A stretch of DNA of 18,240 nt, from assembly GCA_030602845.1 (NCBI GenBank), contig JAUVYZ010000007.1:1-18240 (forward strand), read 5' to 3'. Made by a program: the position numbers and the translations under genes. The notes under the pieces are model-generated. The model searched no databases. It was not told the origin of the DNA and saw only the letters and a program-made list of their open reading frames with translations. Origin of the DNA: Phycisphaerae bacterium (lineage in GTDB: Bacteria > Planctomycetota > Phycisphaerae > Sedimentisphaerales > Anaerobacaceae). Positions 1-7,512 of the stretch are shown here, piece by piece. Each line of letters starts with the position of its first letter. The first letter of the stretch is position 1.

Positions 1-349
1 CGATTTTGTGCTTACTCAAGAGGAAAAGAAAAAAATGTTCTCAAGAGTTGTCGCGGTTGAGTATCCTCGAAAGGGTATATGGTCGATGGGTTTTGTTACG
101 GGCTCGGGGCTTGAAAGGGTTGTGGACAACGTCAAAAAGGAATTTCTCACTGTTCTTATCCCTACTTCTCCGACGCCATTTACCGGCTTTGTAATAATGG
201 TTCCGAAAAAGCAGACAATAGAGCTGGATATGACGATGGAAGAAGCATTGAGATTTGCAGTGAGTGCAGGTGTTATAGCACCGCGCGGCGAGCAGGAGGC
301 GGCCGCTCTGCCGGAGGCCGGTTCGGAAAATAATAAAAAAGAAGAATAA
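1..349 (+). CDS. DUF502 (COV1-like) membrane protein, 3' end only
   Basis: The reading frame is open from the window edge (first full codon at base 2) to a TAA at 347-349, so this is the C-terminal part of a longer gene. The GTG at base 8 is internal. Visible motifs are VEYPRKGIWSMGFVTG, then a hydrophobic stretch (TVLIPTSPTPFTGFVIMVP) and ELDMTMEEALRFAVSAGVIAP, which match my memory of the C-terminal half of DUF502 proteins. Family members are small integral membrane proteins of unknown biochemical role, related to plant COV1; their transmembrane segments would lie upstream of the window. The last 20 residues or so are Ala/Glu-rich and charged. The next gene, hpf, starts 41 bases downstream, so the two may be co-transcribed. 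Family call fairly sure, function unknown. Confidence 0.8.
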   Translation, partial: DFVLTQEEKKKMFSRVVAVEYPRKGIWSMGFVTGSGLERVVDNVKKEFLTVLIPTSPTPFTGFVIMVPKKQTIELDMTMEEALRFAVSAGVIAPRGEQEAAALPEAGSENNKKEE

Positions 350-377
350 AAACGGATTTTGCTCTTGGAAAACAGTT

Positions 378-384
378 AAGGAGG
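378..384 (+). promoter_or_regulatory. Shine-Dalgarno that fixes the TTG start of hpf
   Basis: AAGGAGG is a perfect anti-16S complement and lies 6 bases before the TTG at 391. There is no ATG or GTG nearby that would suit the HPF N-terminus, so this site decides the start. Confidence 0.8.
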
Positions 385-390
385 ACGATT

Positions 391-711
391 TTGCTTTTTA
401 CTATTAGCGGCAAACATATCGAGATAACAGAAGCTATGAGAAGGCACGCTGAGGAAAAGACTTCCAAGCTTCCCCGGTACTACAATAGTATCAATCAGGT
501 TGAGGTAATTATCGACGGCAGTGAGGGCGGCAATACCAGCGTGGAGGTAATTGCAAGGGGCGAGCACAGCAAGGTTTTTATTGTTACCGAAACAGGTGAA
601 GATGCTTACCGGTGCATTGATGTAGCTGTCCGTAAACTTGAACGACAGCTCAGAAGAAAAAAGGGCAAGGAACGAAACCACAAACACACGGGCGGTGCAG
701 AGTTAGGATAG
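391..711 (+). CDS. hpf: Ribosome hibernation promoting factor, short form (HPF/RaiA family)
   Basis: A 106-residue protein that starts FTISGKHIEITEAMRRHAEE and contains NQVEVIIDG and DAYRCIDVAVRKLERQLRRKK. This is the beta-alpha-beta-beta-beta-alpha pattern of HPF/YfiA, with the usual basic end of the last helix. Such proteins bind the 30S decoding centre and stop translation in stationary phase. The length fits the short form, which lacks the C-terminal dimerisation domain of long HPF. The start is a TTG at 391, chosen because a strong Shine-Dalgarno (AAGGAGG, 378-384) lies 6 bases upstream and the family motif begins right at this codon. The neighbours ptsN, ptsH and ptsI fit the well-known hpf-ptsN cluster. 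Confidence 0.92.
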   Translation: MLFTISGKHIEITEAMRRHAEEKTSKLPRYYNSINQVEVIIDGSEGGNTSVEVIARGEHSKVFIVTETGEDAYRCIDVAVRKLERQLRRKKGKERNHKHTGGAELG

Positions 712-792
712 CCTGGTCTTTTGCGATAATGTCCTTTTGTTGTTTTTGTTTGGCCGGGTGGGCCGATTGAGGGATGATTTTAGGCGGATACG

Positions 793-1266
793 ATGAAGTT
801 TGCGGATTTTGTCTGTTTTGAAGCGGTAATTCCGGAACTGAAGGCAGTGGACAGTGACGGTGTGGTAGCGGAGCTTGTTGCGTCACTCGATAAAGCCGGG
901 CGGCTCGGGAAAGACAACTGTCAAGAGATTGGCAAGGCGGTGATTAAAAGAGAAAAGGAGGCAAGTACGGGAATGGGCAAGGGTGTTGCTGTGCCTCATG
1001 TGAAACACGAGGCGGTTGAAGATGTAGTTGCTGCCATAGGGCAAAGCAGTGCCGGTATTGATTTTTGTGCTCTCGACAAACAGTTGGTTTATTCTGTGAT
1101 ACTGATAATCAGCCCTGTGGACAATCCCGACAAACACTTACAGGCGATGGAGAACGTTTTCAGGCATTTGCGGCAGGAGAAGTTCCGCAAGCTTCTCAGA
1201 CAATCCCGGACAGCCGAGCAGGTTGAATCTCTTCTCAGAGAGGCAGATGAAAATCCGAGCTTTTAA
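793..1266 (+). CDS. ptsN: PTS EIIA component, PtsN (EIIA-Ntr)-like
   Basis: A 157-residue single-domain EIIA of the fructose/mannitol family. The phosphorylation motif is TGMGKGVAVPHVKHE, and His69 matches the phospho-acceptor of E. coli PtsN (STGIGNGIAIPH). VILIISPVDNPDKHLQAMENVFRHL is the typical later segment. PtsN proteins accept phosphate from an HPr-type protein and act as regulators of potassium and nitrogen metabolism rather than in sugar uptake. No EIIB or EIIC domain is attached or seen nearby, which supports a regulatory role. The ATG at 793 has a weak purine-rich site (AGGCGG) before it. HPr and enzyme I follow, so the phosphate relay is encoded together. The exact regulatory target cannot be read from the sequence. 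Confidence 0.88.
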   Translation: MKFADFVCFEAVIPELKAVDSDGVVAELVASLDKAGRLGKDNCQEIGKAVIKREKEASTGMGKGVAVPHVKHEAVEDVVAAIGQSSAGIDFCALDKQLVYSVILIISPVDNPDKHLQAMENVFRHLRQEKFRKLLRQSRTAEQVESLLREADENPSF

Positions 1267-1289
1267 TAATATAAATTTATGGGTGTGAA

Positions 1290-1625
1290 GTGCGAAAATG
1301 GGGCCTGAAGATGCAGGCAGGACAAAATTCATTGCAGAAAGTGATTTGCGAAACGGAAGTTGAGATAAAAAACGCGGATGGACTTCATATGCGCCCTGCA
1401 ATGCAGTTTGTTGATGTTGCGAACCAGTTTGATTGTGATGTTACCGTCAGCAATAACGAAAACAGTGTGGACGGCAAGAGTATTATGCAGATGAGTATGC
1501 TTGCGGCAACTTGCGGCACCAAACTAAAAATTAAAGCCGAAGGTGAGGATGCTCAAAAAGCGGTCAATGCTTTGCAAGAGCTTGTCGAAGAGAAGCATTT
1601 CGATGAGCCGACACCAAAAGTGTGA
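1290..1625 (+). CDS. ptsH: Phosphocarrier protein HPr
   Basis: HPr passes phosphate from enzyme I to EIIA proteins. The active-site motif NADGLHMRPAMQF carries the catalytic His (residue 33 from the GTG at 1290). The GKSIMQMSMLAA segment keeps the Ser (residue 64) that HprK phosphorylates in other bacteria, although no HprK gene is in the window. The start is uncertain: GTG 1290 gives 111 residues and ATG 1311 gives 104, and neither has a strong Shine-Dalgarno. The core HPr fold (about 88 residues) starts around residue 19, so both are possible. The C-terminus is slightly longer than usual (EKHFDEPTPKV), and the stop codon sits inside a heptanucleotide repeat tract that fills the gap to ptsI. 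Confidence 0.92.
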   Translation: MRKWGLKMQAGQNSLQKVICETEVEIKNADGLHMRPAMQFVDVANQFDCDVTVSNNENSVDGKSIMQMSMLAATCGTKLKIKAEGEDAQKAVNALQELVEEKHFDEPTPKV

Positions 1626-1670
1626 AGCGTGAAGCGAGATACGAGATACGCTTCACGAGATACGAGAAAT
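1622..1670 (+). repeat. Heptanucleotide word tract in the ptsH-ptsI spacer
   Basis: From 1622 the sequence divides without gaps into seven 7-nt words: GTGAAGC twice, GAGATAC twice, GCTTCAC, GAGATAC, then a degenerate GAGAAAT. The fifth word is the exact reverse complement of the first two, so 1628-1636 and 1649-1657 form a perfect 9-bp stem around a 12-nt loop. The tract contains the HPr stop codon (1623-1625) and ends 5 bases before the enzyme I start at 1676. It has no good Shine-Dalgarno. Confidence 0.85.
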
Positions 1671-1675
1671 GTGCG

Positions 1676-3415
1676 ATGGAAATAAAAAAAGGAATAGCTG
1701 TTTCGCCGGGCATTTCTATTGCCAGGTCGCTGGTTATTGACGCCGAAGATTATCGAATTCCCCGGCGGGTGGTTATGCCTGCGCAGCGAATAGTGGAGGT
1801 TCAACGCGCAAAGAATGCTTTTAAGGATGCAATTGATGAATTGACTCAACTTGAGGTGGCACAGGATGAGAGCGAAGGGGGCAAGATAAAAGATATCTTT
1901 GCAGTTCATTTGCGCTTCCTGCACGATAGAAGTCTGCGCAAGAAAATAACGGATTTGGTCCAGTCGGATTTGGTGACAGCAGAGTATGCGGTCTCGGTGA
2001 CGTTGCGAGAAATCGCTTCACATTTCACAAAGGAAAAAGATGCCTATATCAGCGAACGAGCGACGGATATTTACGATATGGAGAGACGTTTGCTCAAGCA
2101 TCTGCTTGGCAGGAAGCGCGAAGACGTTGAGCATCTGACCGAAGAGGTTGCGGTTGTTGTTCGGGAATTGAGTCCTACCCAAACTGCCGGGTTTAACAAG
2201 AAATTTGTGAAAGGGATTGCAAGCGATGCTGGTGGCCGAACGAGTCACGCAGCTATCGTTGCGCGGTCCTTAGGCATCCCGGCGGTGGTGGCGCTGGAAG
2301 ACCTTACAGAAAGCGTCAGCGGCGGAGATACCGTCATTATTGACGGCAATCGCGGCATTGTCATTGTAAATCCGGACGATGAGACAATCCGGCAGTATGA
2401 AGAATACTCGCAGGAATTCGTAGAGCTTGAGCATAAACTTGATGCGATAAGGGAAAAGCCGGCTGTAAGCCGGGACGGCGTGAAGGTGACATTGTTGGGC
2501 AATATTGAGTTTCCGGACGAGGCGGAGATGGTTTTGCAAAAAGGAGGAGAGGGCATAGGGTTATACCGGTCCGAGTTTTTGTATCTTAACAGGCCGAGCG
2601 AACCTACGGAAGAGGACCATTATCAAGCTTATGCTGAAACCGTCGGTGTTTTTGAGCATCGGCCTGTGATAATAAGGACCGCGGACCTTGGGGCGGACAA
2701 ATATACTCAGAGCAAGCGTTTTGCACCTGAGCCGAATCCGTTCTTGGGGCTTCGGTCCATTAGATTTTGCCTCCAGAACCTTATGATGTTCAAAACGCAG
2801 TTGCACGCAATTTTACGGGCGTCGGTTCTCGGTGAGGTCAGGATAATGTTTCCGCTGATAACGAATATTCAGGAGCTGATGCAGGCAAAGATGATTCTAC
2901 GCGATGTTATGGAGGACCTTGACGAAGAGTCTATAACGTATAATAAAAACATTAAGGTCGGGATTATGATAGAAACGCCGTCCGCAGCTTTGATGGCCTC
3001 TACACTGGCAAGGGACGTCGATTTTTTCAGTATCGGAACAAACGACCTTACGCAATATACTCTGGCTGTTGACAGGGGCAACGAATTAGTTTCCACACTC
3101 TATTCGGCTGCGGACCCTGCTGTGCTGCGGCTTATCAGGACCGTTATTCAGGATGCGCACAAAGCACAAATAGACGTTCACATTTGCGGGGAAATGGCTT
3201 CAGAGCCGGAGTACATTATGTTGCTGCTGGGAATGGGCATTAGAACAATGTCACTTACTCCGCCGATGATACCGGAGATAAAGCAGATTATTCGCTCTGT
3301 TACGGTCCAAGATTGCAACAACCTGGCGAGAACAATACTTGGTATGAATTCCGAAAGGCAGATTTCAAACTATTTGCGTGATGCCGCAAGAAAGATTTTG
3401 CCTGAAGCTTTTTGA
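1676..3415 (+). CDS. ptsI: PTS enzyme I (phosphoenolpyruvate-protein phosphotransferase)
   Basis: Enzyme I takes phosphate from PEP and gives it to HPr. From ATG 1676 the protein is 579 residues, close to the 575 of E. coli EI. The N-terminal swivel domain carries GGRTSHAAIVARSLGIP with the phospho-His at 191. The PEP-binding barrel shows IRTADLGADK, NPFLGLRSIR, FFSIGTNDLTQYTLAVDRGN and the active-site Cys504 in HICGEMASEPE. The frame is open further up to a GTG at 1622, but that would add 18 residues encoded only by the heptad repeat tract and overlap ptsH, so the later start is preferred. It sits last in the hpf-ptsN-ptsH-ptsI group, which has no permease gene, so it probably serves a regulatory phosphorelay. 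Confidence 0.95.
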   Translation: MEIKKGIAVSPGISIARSLVIDAEDYRIPRRVVMPAQRIVEVQRAKNAFKDAIDELTQLEVAQDESEGGKIKDIFAVHLRFLHDRSLRKKITDLVQSDLVTAEYAVSVTLREIASHFTKEKDAYISERATDIYDMERRLLKHLLGRKREDVEHLTEEVAVVVRELSPTQTAGFNKKFVKGIASDAGGRTSHAAIVARSLGIPAVVALEDLTESVSGGDTVIIDGNRGIVIVNPDDETIRQYEEYSQEFVELEHKLDAIREKPAVSRDGVKVTLLGNIEFPDEAEMVLQKGGEGIGLYRSEFLYLNRPSEPTEEDHYQAYAETVGVFEHRPVIIRTADLGADKYTQSKRFAPEPNPFLGLRSIRFCLQNLMMFKTQLHAILRASVLGEVRIMFPLITNIQELMQAKMILRDVMEDLDEESITYNKNIKVGIMIETPSAALMASTLARDVDFFSIGTNDLTQYTLAVDRGNELVSTLYSAADPAVLRLIRTVIQDAHKAQIDVHICGEMASEPEYIMLLLGMGIRTMSLTPPMIPEIKQIIRSVTVQDCNNLARTILGMNSERQISNYLRDAARKILPEAF

Positions 3416-3481
3416 TTGGGCTTTGTTTCTTGATAAGCAAAGGTAAGAGTAGAGATTGAATTATGTTTCGGGTGGGTGGAT

Positions 3482-6400
3482 ATGTGGCGTGTGAACAGTA
3501 GTGCTCCGCCTATTGCCAGGCGAGCATGCGTCAACTGGATAATGCTGATTTATTTTGCTTCCGGTGCGTGCTCTCTGATTGATGAGGTAGTTTGGGTGCG
3601 GCTGTTGAAGCTGACACTGGGCAATACTGTTTATGCAACAAGCATTGTGGTATCGGTATTTATGGGGGGCCTGGCGCTTGGCGCCCTGATTATGGCCCGG
3701 TATTCCGACCGTGTCAGGAGGCGCTTACGCCTATATGCTTTACTGGAAACCCTTGTAACAATATCGGCGCTATCTATACCATTTGCGCTGAAGCTTGTCG
3801 ATACCGTTTATGTCTGGTTCTATCGGACATATCAGCCCAGCCACACCCAGTTGCTCATTGTCCAGGTAATAATATCGGCAGCGATACTGCTTGTGCCGTC
3901 GATGCTGATGGGCAGCACTTTACCGCTCCTGGGTAGATTTGTTACCTCGCTTGAGACAGAAGCCGGCCATTTGGTAGGCAGACTCTATGCATTAAACACC
4001 TTGGGTGCAGCGGCCGGCTGCTTTTTAGCGGGCTTTGTTCTGGTCCGGTTCCTCGGAGTTATGGGCGCACTGTACAGCGCTGCGATTCTCAATCTCGTTG
4101 TGGCATTCGGCGGGTGGTTCTTGTCGCGTTTCTCCGACACTACGGTCGAGGAACAGCCCGAGGTCGTTGTGGCAGCAGGCCCTGAGCTTGCCGCGGCGAA
4201 AACGCCGGACGGCAGGTTTTATCTGCTGATTCTCGCTTTCTTTATGAGCGGTCTGATAAGCATAGGATATGAACTGCTTTGGATACGCAGCATCGTTCAT
4301 CTGCTCGGTGGATTTACTTATGTGTTCTCTGCGGTGCTGACTATTTATCTGCTGGGAAACGTAATCGGAGCCGGCATCGGCAGTGGACTGGTCAGGAAAT
4401 TAAAGACTCCGGCTGTTGGGTTTGCAGTAACTTTATCACTGCTGGGGTTGTACGGCGTTTTTTACCTCCCCTTGCTGCTATTCTGGATGTCAAAAGGGCT
4501 GTCGTATATTGACCGGCACGTTATCAGCGGGTCGATTCCATTTTCACCTTATTTGGTTAAGCCGATTGTGCAAAGCTTATGCTTGTTTTTAGTACCAGCT
4601 ATTATTATGGGTATAGGCTTTCCGATAGCTTTGCAGGCCTGGGCAAATCATATGCACAAGGTCGGCCGGTCCACGGGAACAGCTTATGGTGCAAATACAA
4701 TAGGGGCTGTGATAGGCGGAATTGTGACCGGCTTTGTCCTTATCCCGTTGCTGGGGGTGCAGCTTTCCATCTCAATTCTTGGTTTGATTGGAGTATGGAT
4801 TGCCGGCGTTATGTATCTGCTGTTTGCTCGTCGTTCAAAACTTGGTGTACGCTGGGCCCTTTTAGCTCTGGCTGTTATATTGACAATATTCACCGTCAAG
4901 ATACCTTTGGACTTGTTTGATAGAGTGGTTAAGATGAGCCCGCTTATGCCGGATTTTGAGCTTGTGCAGATGAAAGAGGGTATTACCACCACGGTATCTG
5001 TGCACAGAGATTCGAGCGGAACCTTATATCTATATTCGTCAGGCCAGACTTTGGCAGGCGAAAACTATACCGCCCGTGGTGACCAAAAGATGCTGGGGCA
5101 TTTCGGTGTTCTTCTCAATAGTAAGGCGAAGAGAGTGTTGTCGGTCGGATTTGGTTCGGGAGAAAGCACACTCTGTCTTGCCCAGCACAAATTAGAAAGG
5201 GTTGACTGTGTGGAGATTGCTCCGGAAATAGTTGAAATCTCCTTAAAATTCTTCAACCATATTAACCTCGGAGACCAGCTCAATGAAGAGGTAAACATGA
5301 TTTATATGGACGCGAAAAACTACGCTCATTTGACCGACATCGCTTATGATGTGATTGTTAATGACTGCATTCATCCCAGCTTTTTCGCCGAAAACGCCTC
5401 ACTTTATGCGAAAGAATATTTTGAAACTGCCAAGAAAAACCTGAGTAAGAGAAATGGGTTATTTCTCTCCTATGTGCCGCTGTATAGAATGACACCCTCT
5501 GTGTTGAACAGCATAATCGGAACGGCGATGAGTGTTTTTCCACATGTTAGTATTTGGTATCTAACCCCCCATCCTGCGCCACTGATAGTGGTAGTCGGCT
5601 CCGAACAAGAGCAATATTTTTCACCAAAGCATATAGAAAATGAGCTGCTGAAAGAAGGCGTACGTGACAGTCTGGCAGAAATAAATATTCATAACAGTCT
5701 CGACGTATTGAGCTGTTACATTTGTGATGAAAACGATTTAAGCAAACACATTACAGATTTTTCCATAAACAGCGATTATTTGCCTTTTGTTGAGTTTGTG
5801 ACGGACAAACAAATGGGTTCCCTGCGAATGTTCGAGCGTTTTGTTATGAATGTTCGAAATGACTCCATTTATCACCATATTGACTGGACAGGATTTAGTG
5901 AGGAGAAAAAAGCTGAGTGGCTTACGGATTATGAGCACCTTTACAAAGCTCTGGCCTATCTTTTACCTCTTTTACCGACACATAATTCCCCACCCAGTGA
6001 ACTGGGCAAATTCAAGGCCAGTATGGAGGGATTACGTAGTTTGCCGGACAACCCGGTCCTTCTCAATACCAGGGCAGAAGCTGAGAGAAGAATCTTCTCT
6101 GACAGCAAGAGGATGATACTTTCCGGCAAAACAGATAAAGCCTTGGCTTTATCCCGCGAAATACTCAGGGACTATCCCCATTCGCCCCTGGGCTGGTTGG
6201 TCAGGTCGAGTCTTATGCGGGGAATGGGCGACGGGCAAAAAGCTTTGGCAGATGCCCGGCGGGCGGTAGACATTGCTCCTGATAACACAGATGCACGCTT
6301 CAATCTGGGCTTTATGCTCGCCAGTGTCGGACAGTTCGAGCAGGCCATTGTAGAATATAAAGAGGCCCTGCGGTTGGCCAACCGGGCCGGTGAGATTGAC

Positions 6401-6595
6401 AAATATAATCAAGCTAAAATGCTGGACTTTTTGGCAAAGGCTTATGCTGCTGTTGGCCGGTTTCCTGAAGCCATAACCACTGCTGAAAGGGCGTTGAACC
6501 TCGCATTATCTTCTGGCCAGAAAGACCTGGCTGAGTATATCGGCAAGCAGCTGCGCTCATTTAAGGAAACGCAAGCTTCTCAACAGCACCCTTGA
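3482..6595 (+). CDS. Fused MFS-like membrane/spermidine-synthase-like protein with C-terminal TPRs
   Basis: A 1037-residue protein in three parts. Residues about 15-475 hold roughly a dozen hydrophobic segments in two halves, each with the repeated features LIDEVVWVRLL and IGYELLWIRSI near its start and MGSTLPLLGR or MGIGFPIAL later. About 480-745 is a Rossmann domain like spermidine synthase, with RVLSVGFGSGEST and VEIAPEIVEIS as the nucleotide-binding part and YDVIVNDCIHPSFF further on. About 870-1030 is TPR-like (ARFNLGFMLASVGQFEQAI, AKAYAAVGRFPEAI). Fused MFS/spermidine-synthase proteins are common in environmental genomes, and real aminopropyl transfer is unproven for them. ATG 3482 is chosen over GTG 3476 because GGGTGG at 3469-3474 is then well spaced. 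The substrate is unknown. Confidence 0.8.
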   Translation: MWRVNSSAPPIARRACVNWIMLIYFASGACSLIDEVVWVRLLKLTLGNTVYATSIVVSVFMGGLALGALIMARYSDRVRRRLRLYALLETLVTISALSIPFALKLVDTVYVWFYRTYQPSHTQLLIVQVIISAAILLVPSMLMGSTLPLLGRFVTSLETEAGHLVGRLYALNTLGAAAGCFLAGFVLVRFLGVMGALYSAAILNLVVAFGGWFLSRFSDTTVEEQPEVVVAAGPELAAAKTPDGRFYLLILAFFMSGLISIGYELLWIRSIVHLLGGFTYVFSAVLTIYLLGNVIGAGIGSGLVRKLKTPAVGFAVTLSLLGLYGVFYLPLLLFWMSKGLSYIDRHVISGSIPFSPYLVKPIVQSLCLFLVPAIIMGIGFPIALQAWANHMHKVGRSTGTAYGANTIGAVIGGIVTGFVLIPLLGVQLSISILGLIGVWIAGVMYLLFARRSKLGVRWALLALAVILTIFTVKIPLDLFDRVVKMSPLMPDFELVQMKEGITTTVSVHRDSSGTLYLYSSGQTLAGENYTARGDQKMLGHFGVLLNSKAKRVLSVGFGSGESTLCLAQHKLERVDCVEIAPEIVEISLKFFNHINLGDQLNEEVNMIYMDAKNYAHLTDIAYDVIVNDCIHPSFFAENASLYAKEYFETAKKNLSKRNGLFLSYVPLYRMTPSVLNSIIGTAMSVFPHVSIWYLTPHPAPLIVVVGSEQEQYFSPKHIENELLKEGVRDSLAEINIHNSLDVLSCYICDENDLSKHITDFSINSDYLPFVEFVTDKQMGSLRMFERFVMNVRNDSIYHHIDWTGFSEEKKAEWLTDYEHLYKALAYLLPLLPTHNSPPSELGKFKASMEGLRSLPDNPVLLNTRAEAERRIFSDSKRMILSGKTDKALALSREILRDYPHSPLGWLVRSSLMRGMGDGQKALADARRAVDIAPDNTDARFNLGFMLASVGQFEQAIVEYKEALRLANRAGEIDKYNQAKMLDFLAKAYAAVGRFPEAITTAERALNLALSSGQKDLAEYIGKQLRSFKETQASQQHP

Positions 6596-6786
6596 TTACG
6601 GCTATCAGGTGCGCTTCTTCCAAAGCAAAGTTTTGGAGAAAATGCTTGTTTTTAGGGCGATGGTGGGCATAATGATAAAAGGGTTGCCAAATGCACTGTA
6701 TTGCGTTTGGGGTCCCATATAATAAGTTCTGAGTTTTGCAGGCGATATCACCGAAGTCCGCGAATAAAGTATAAGGGAATAGGCAT
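6596..6786. other. Non-coding stretch before the DUF2344 gene
   Basis: No convincing gene is visible on either strand here. A TATAAT lies at 6718-6723 with only a weak -35 candidate (CTGTAT, 6696-6701, 16-bp spacer), so a promoter for the DUF2344-RNase E/G pair is possible but unproven. AAGGGAATAGG at 6773-6783 is purine-rich and would suit a ribosome binding site just before the reading frame that follows. In other bacteria a radical SAM gene often sits here; I see no remnant of it. Confidence 0.4.
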
Positions 6787-7470
6787 ATAACCGTTTCAAA
6801 GCAAACTATCTTAGTACTGATTAGATTCAACATTCGGGGCAATCTAAGATTCCTCTCACACGCTGAAACTGTTAAGGTTTTTCAACGCGCCTGCGTTCGA
6901 GCGGGTATAAAGATGCAGCACAGTCAGGGTTTCAATCCTCGTCCGAAACTGTCCCTGCCGTTGCCGAGGAGTGTCGGGGTTGAGTCGGACGATGATTTGC
7001 TGTGTCTTCGAGTAAATCGCGACCCAAACGGGCCGGGAGCTGCGGATTACGAGTCACAAATTAAGGCCGGCCTTTCCAGTCAACTGCCTGAAGGTTGTGA
7101 GCTGCTTTCGGTAAGTGTTGTGGGAGCAAATACATCGTTTCAGCCGAGCGAGGCTGCGTATGTGTTGACGGTGCAGCCGGAATATCCCAACGAGAACCTG
7201 AAAGCTGCGATTAAGCGAGTTTTGGCAAGTGAAAGTCTTAATCTCCAGCGACCGATAGATACGAAAACCTCAAAATTCAAAACTGTTGATGTCAGGGGTT
7301 TTTTGAAGTCGATTGAATTGAATGGTCGAAGTATAACTGTTGAGTGCAATATTAGTTCAAACGGTTCGATACGCGTTGACGAGATTTTAAGACTGCTGGA
7401 GCTGGATGTGGAGAAGTTAGCGGCGCCGATTAGGCGCACAAGCGTGCAATGGCAGGTTAGTGAATCGTGA
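6787..7470 (+). CDS. DUF2344 (TIGR03936, radical-SAM-linked) protein with no standard start codon
   Basis: The family hallmark is a start like RFxxxGxLRFLSHxxxxxxFQRAxxRAGI followed by SQGFNPRPKLSLPLP. The first ATG (6913) comes after half of it. Upstream in the same frame the codons read RFNIRGNLRFLSHAETVKVF and then QRACVRAGIK, so the gene must begin earlier. The frame is open back to TAA 6772-6774, but has no ATG, GTG or TTG in that stretch. ATA 6787, after AAGGG at 6773-6777, would give MTVSKQTILVLIRF and is used here; CTG 6817 is another option. These proteins often pair with a radical SAM protein and RNase E/G; the RNase follows, the radical SAM is absent. The last residues (QVSES) are encoded by a repeat tract. 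Function unknown. Confidence 0.75.
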   Translation: MTVSKQTILVLIRFNIRGNLRFLSHAETVKVFQRACVRAGIKMQHSQGFNPRPKLSLPLPRSVGVESDDDLLCLRVNRDPNGPGAADYESQIKAGLSSQLPEGCELLSVSVVGANTSFQPSEAAYVLTVQPEYPNENLKAAIKRVLASESLNLQRPIDTKTSKFKTVDVRGFLKSIELNGRSITVECNISSNGSIRVDEILRLLELDVEKLAAPIRRTSVQWQVSES

Positions 7471-7504
7471 TTAGTGAATTGTGGCTCGAGCTACGAGATG
7501 TGAG
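7456..7504 (+). repeat. Heptanucleotide word tract between the DUF2344 and RNase E/G genes
   Basis: From 7456 the sequence divides into seven 7-nt words: GTTAGTG, AATCGTG, ATTAGTG, AATTGTG, GCTCGAG, CTACGAG, ATGTGAG. The first four all end in GTG and the last three in GAG. The tract supplies the last codons and the TGA stop (7468-7470) of the upstream gene and runs up to the Shine-Dalgarno (GAGG) of the downstream one. Words here resemble those of other tracts: TTAGTGAA as at 15403-15434 and ACGAGAT as at 1636-1663. Confidence 0.8.
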
Positions 7505-7512
7505 GAAAAACA

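Noticed and set aside
1622..1675. N-terminal extension of enzyme I from GTG 1622
   Set aside because: These 18 codons are entirely heptad repeat, overlap the ptsH stop, and family similarity starts at ATG 1676.
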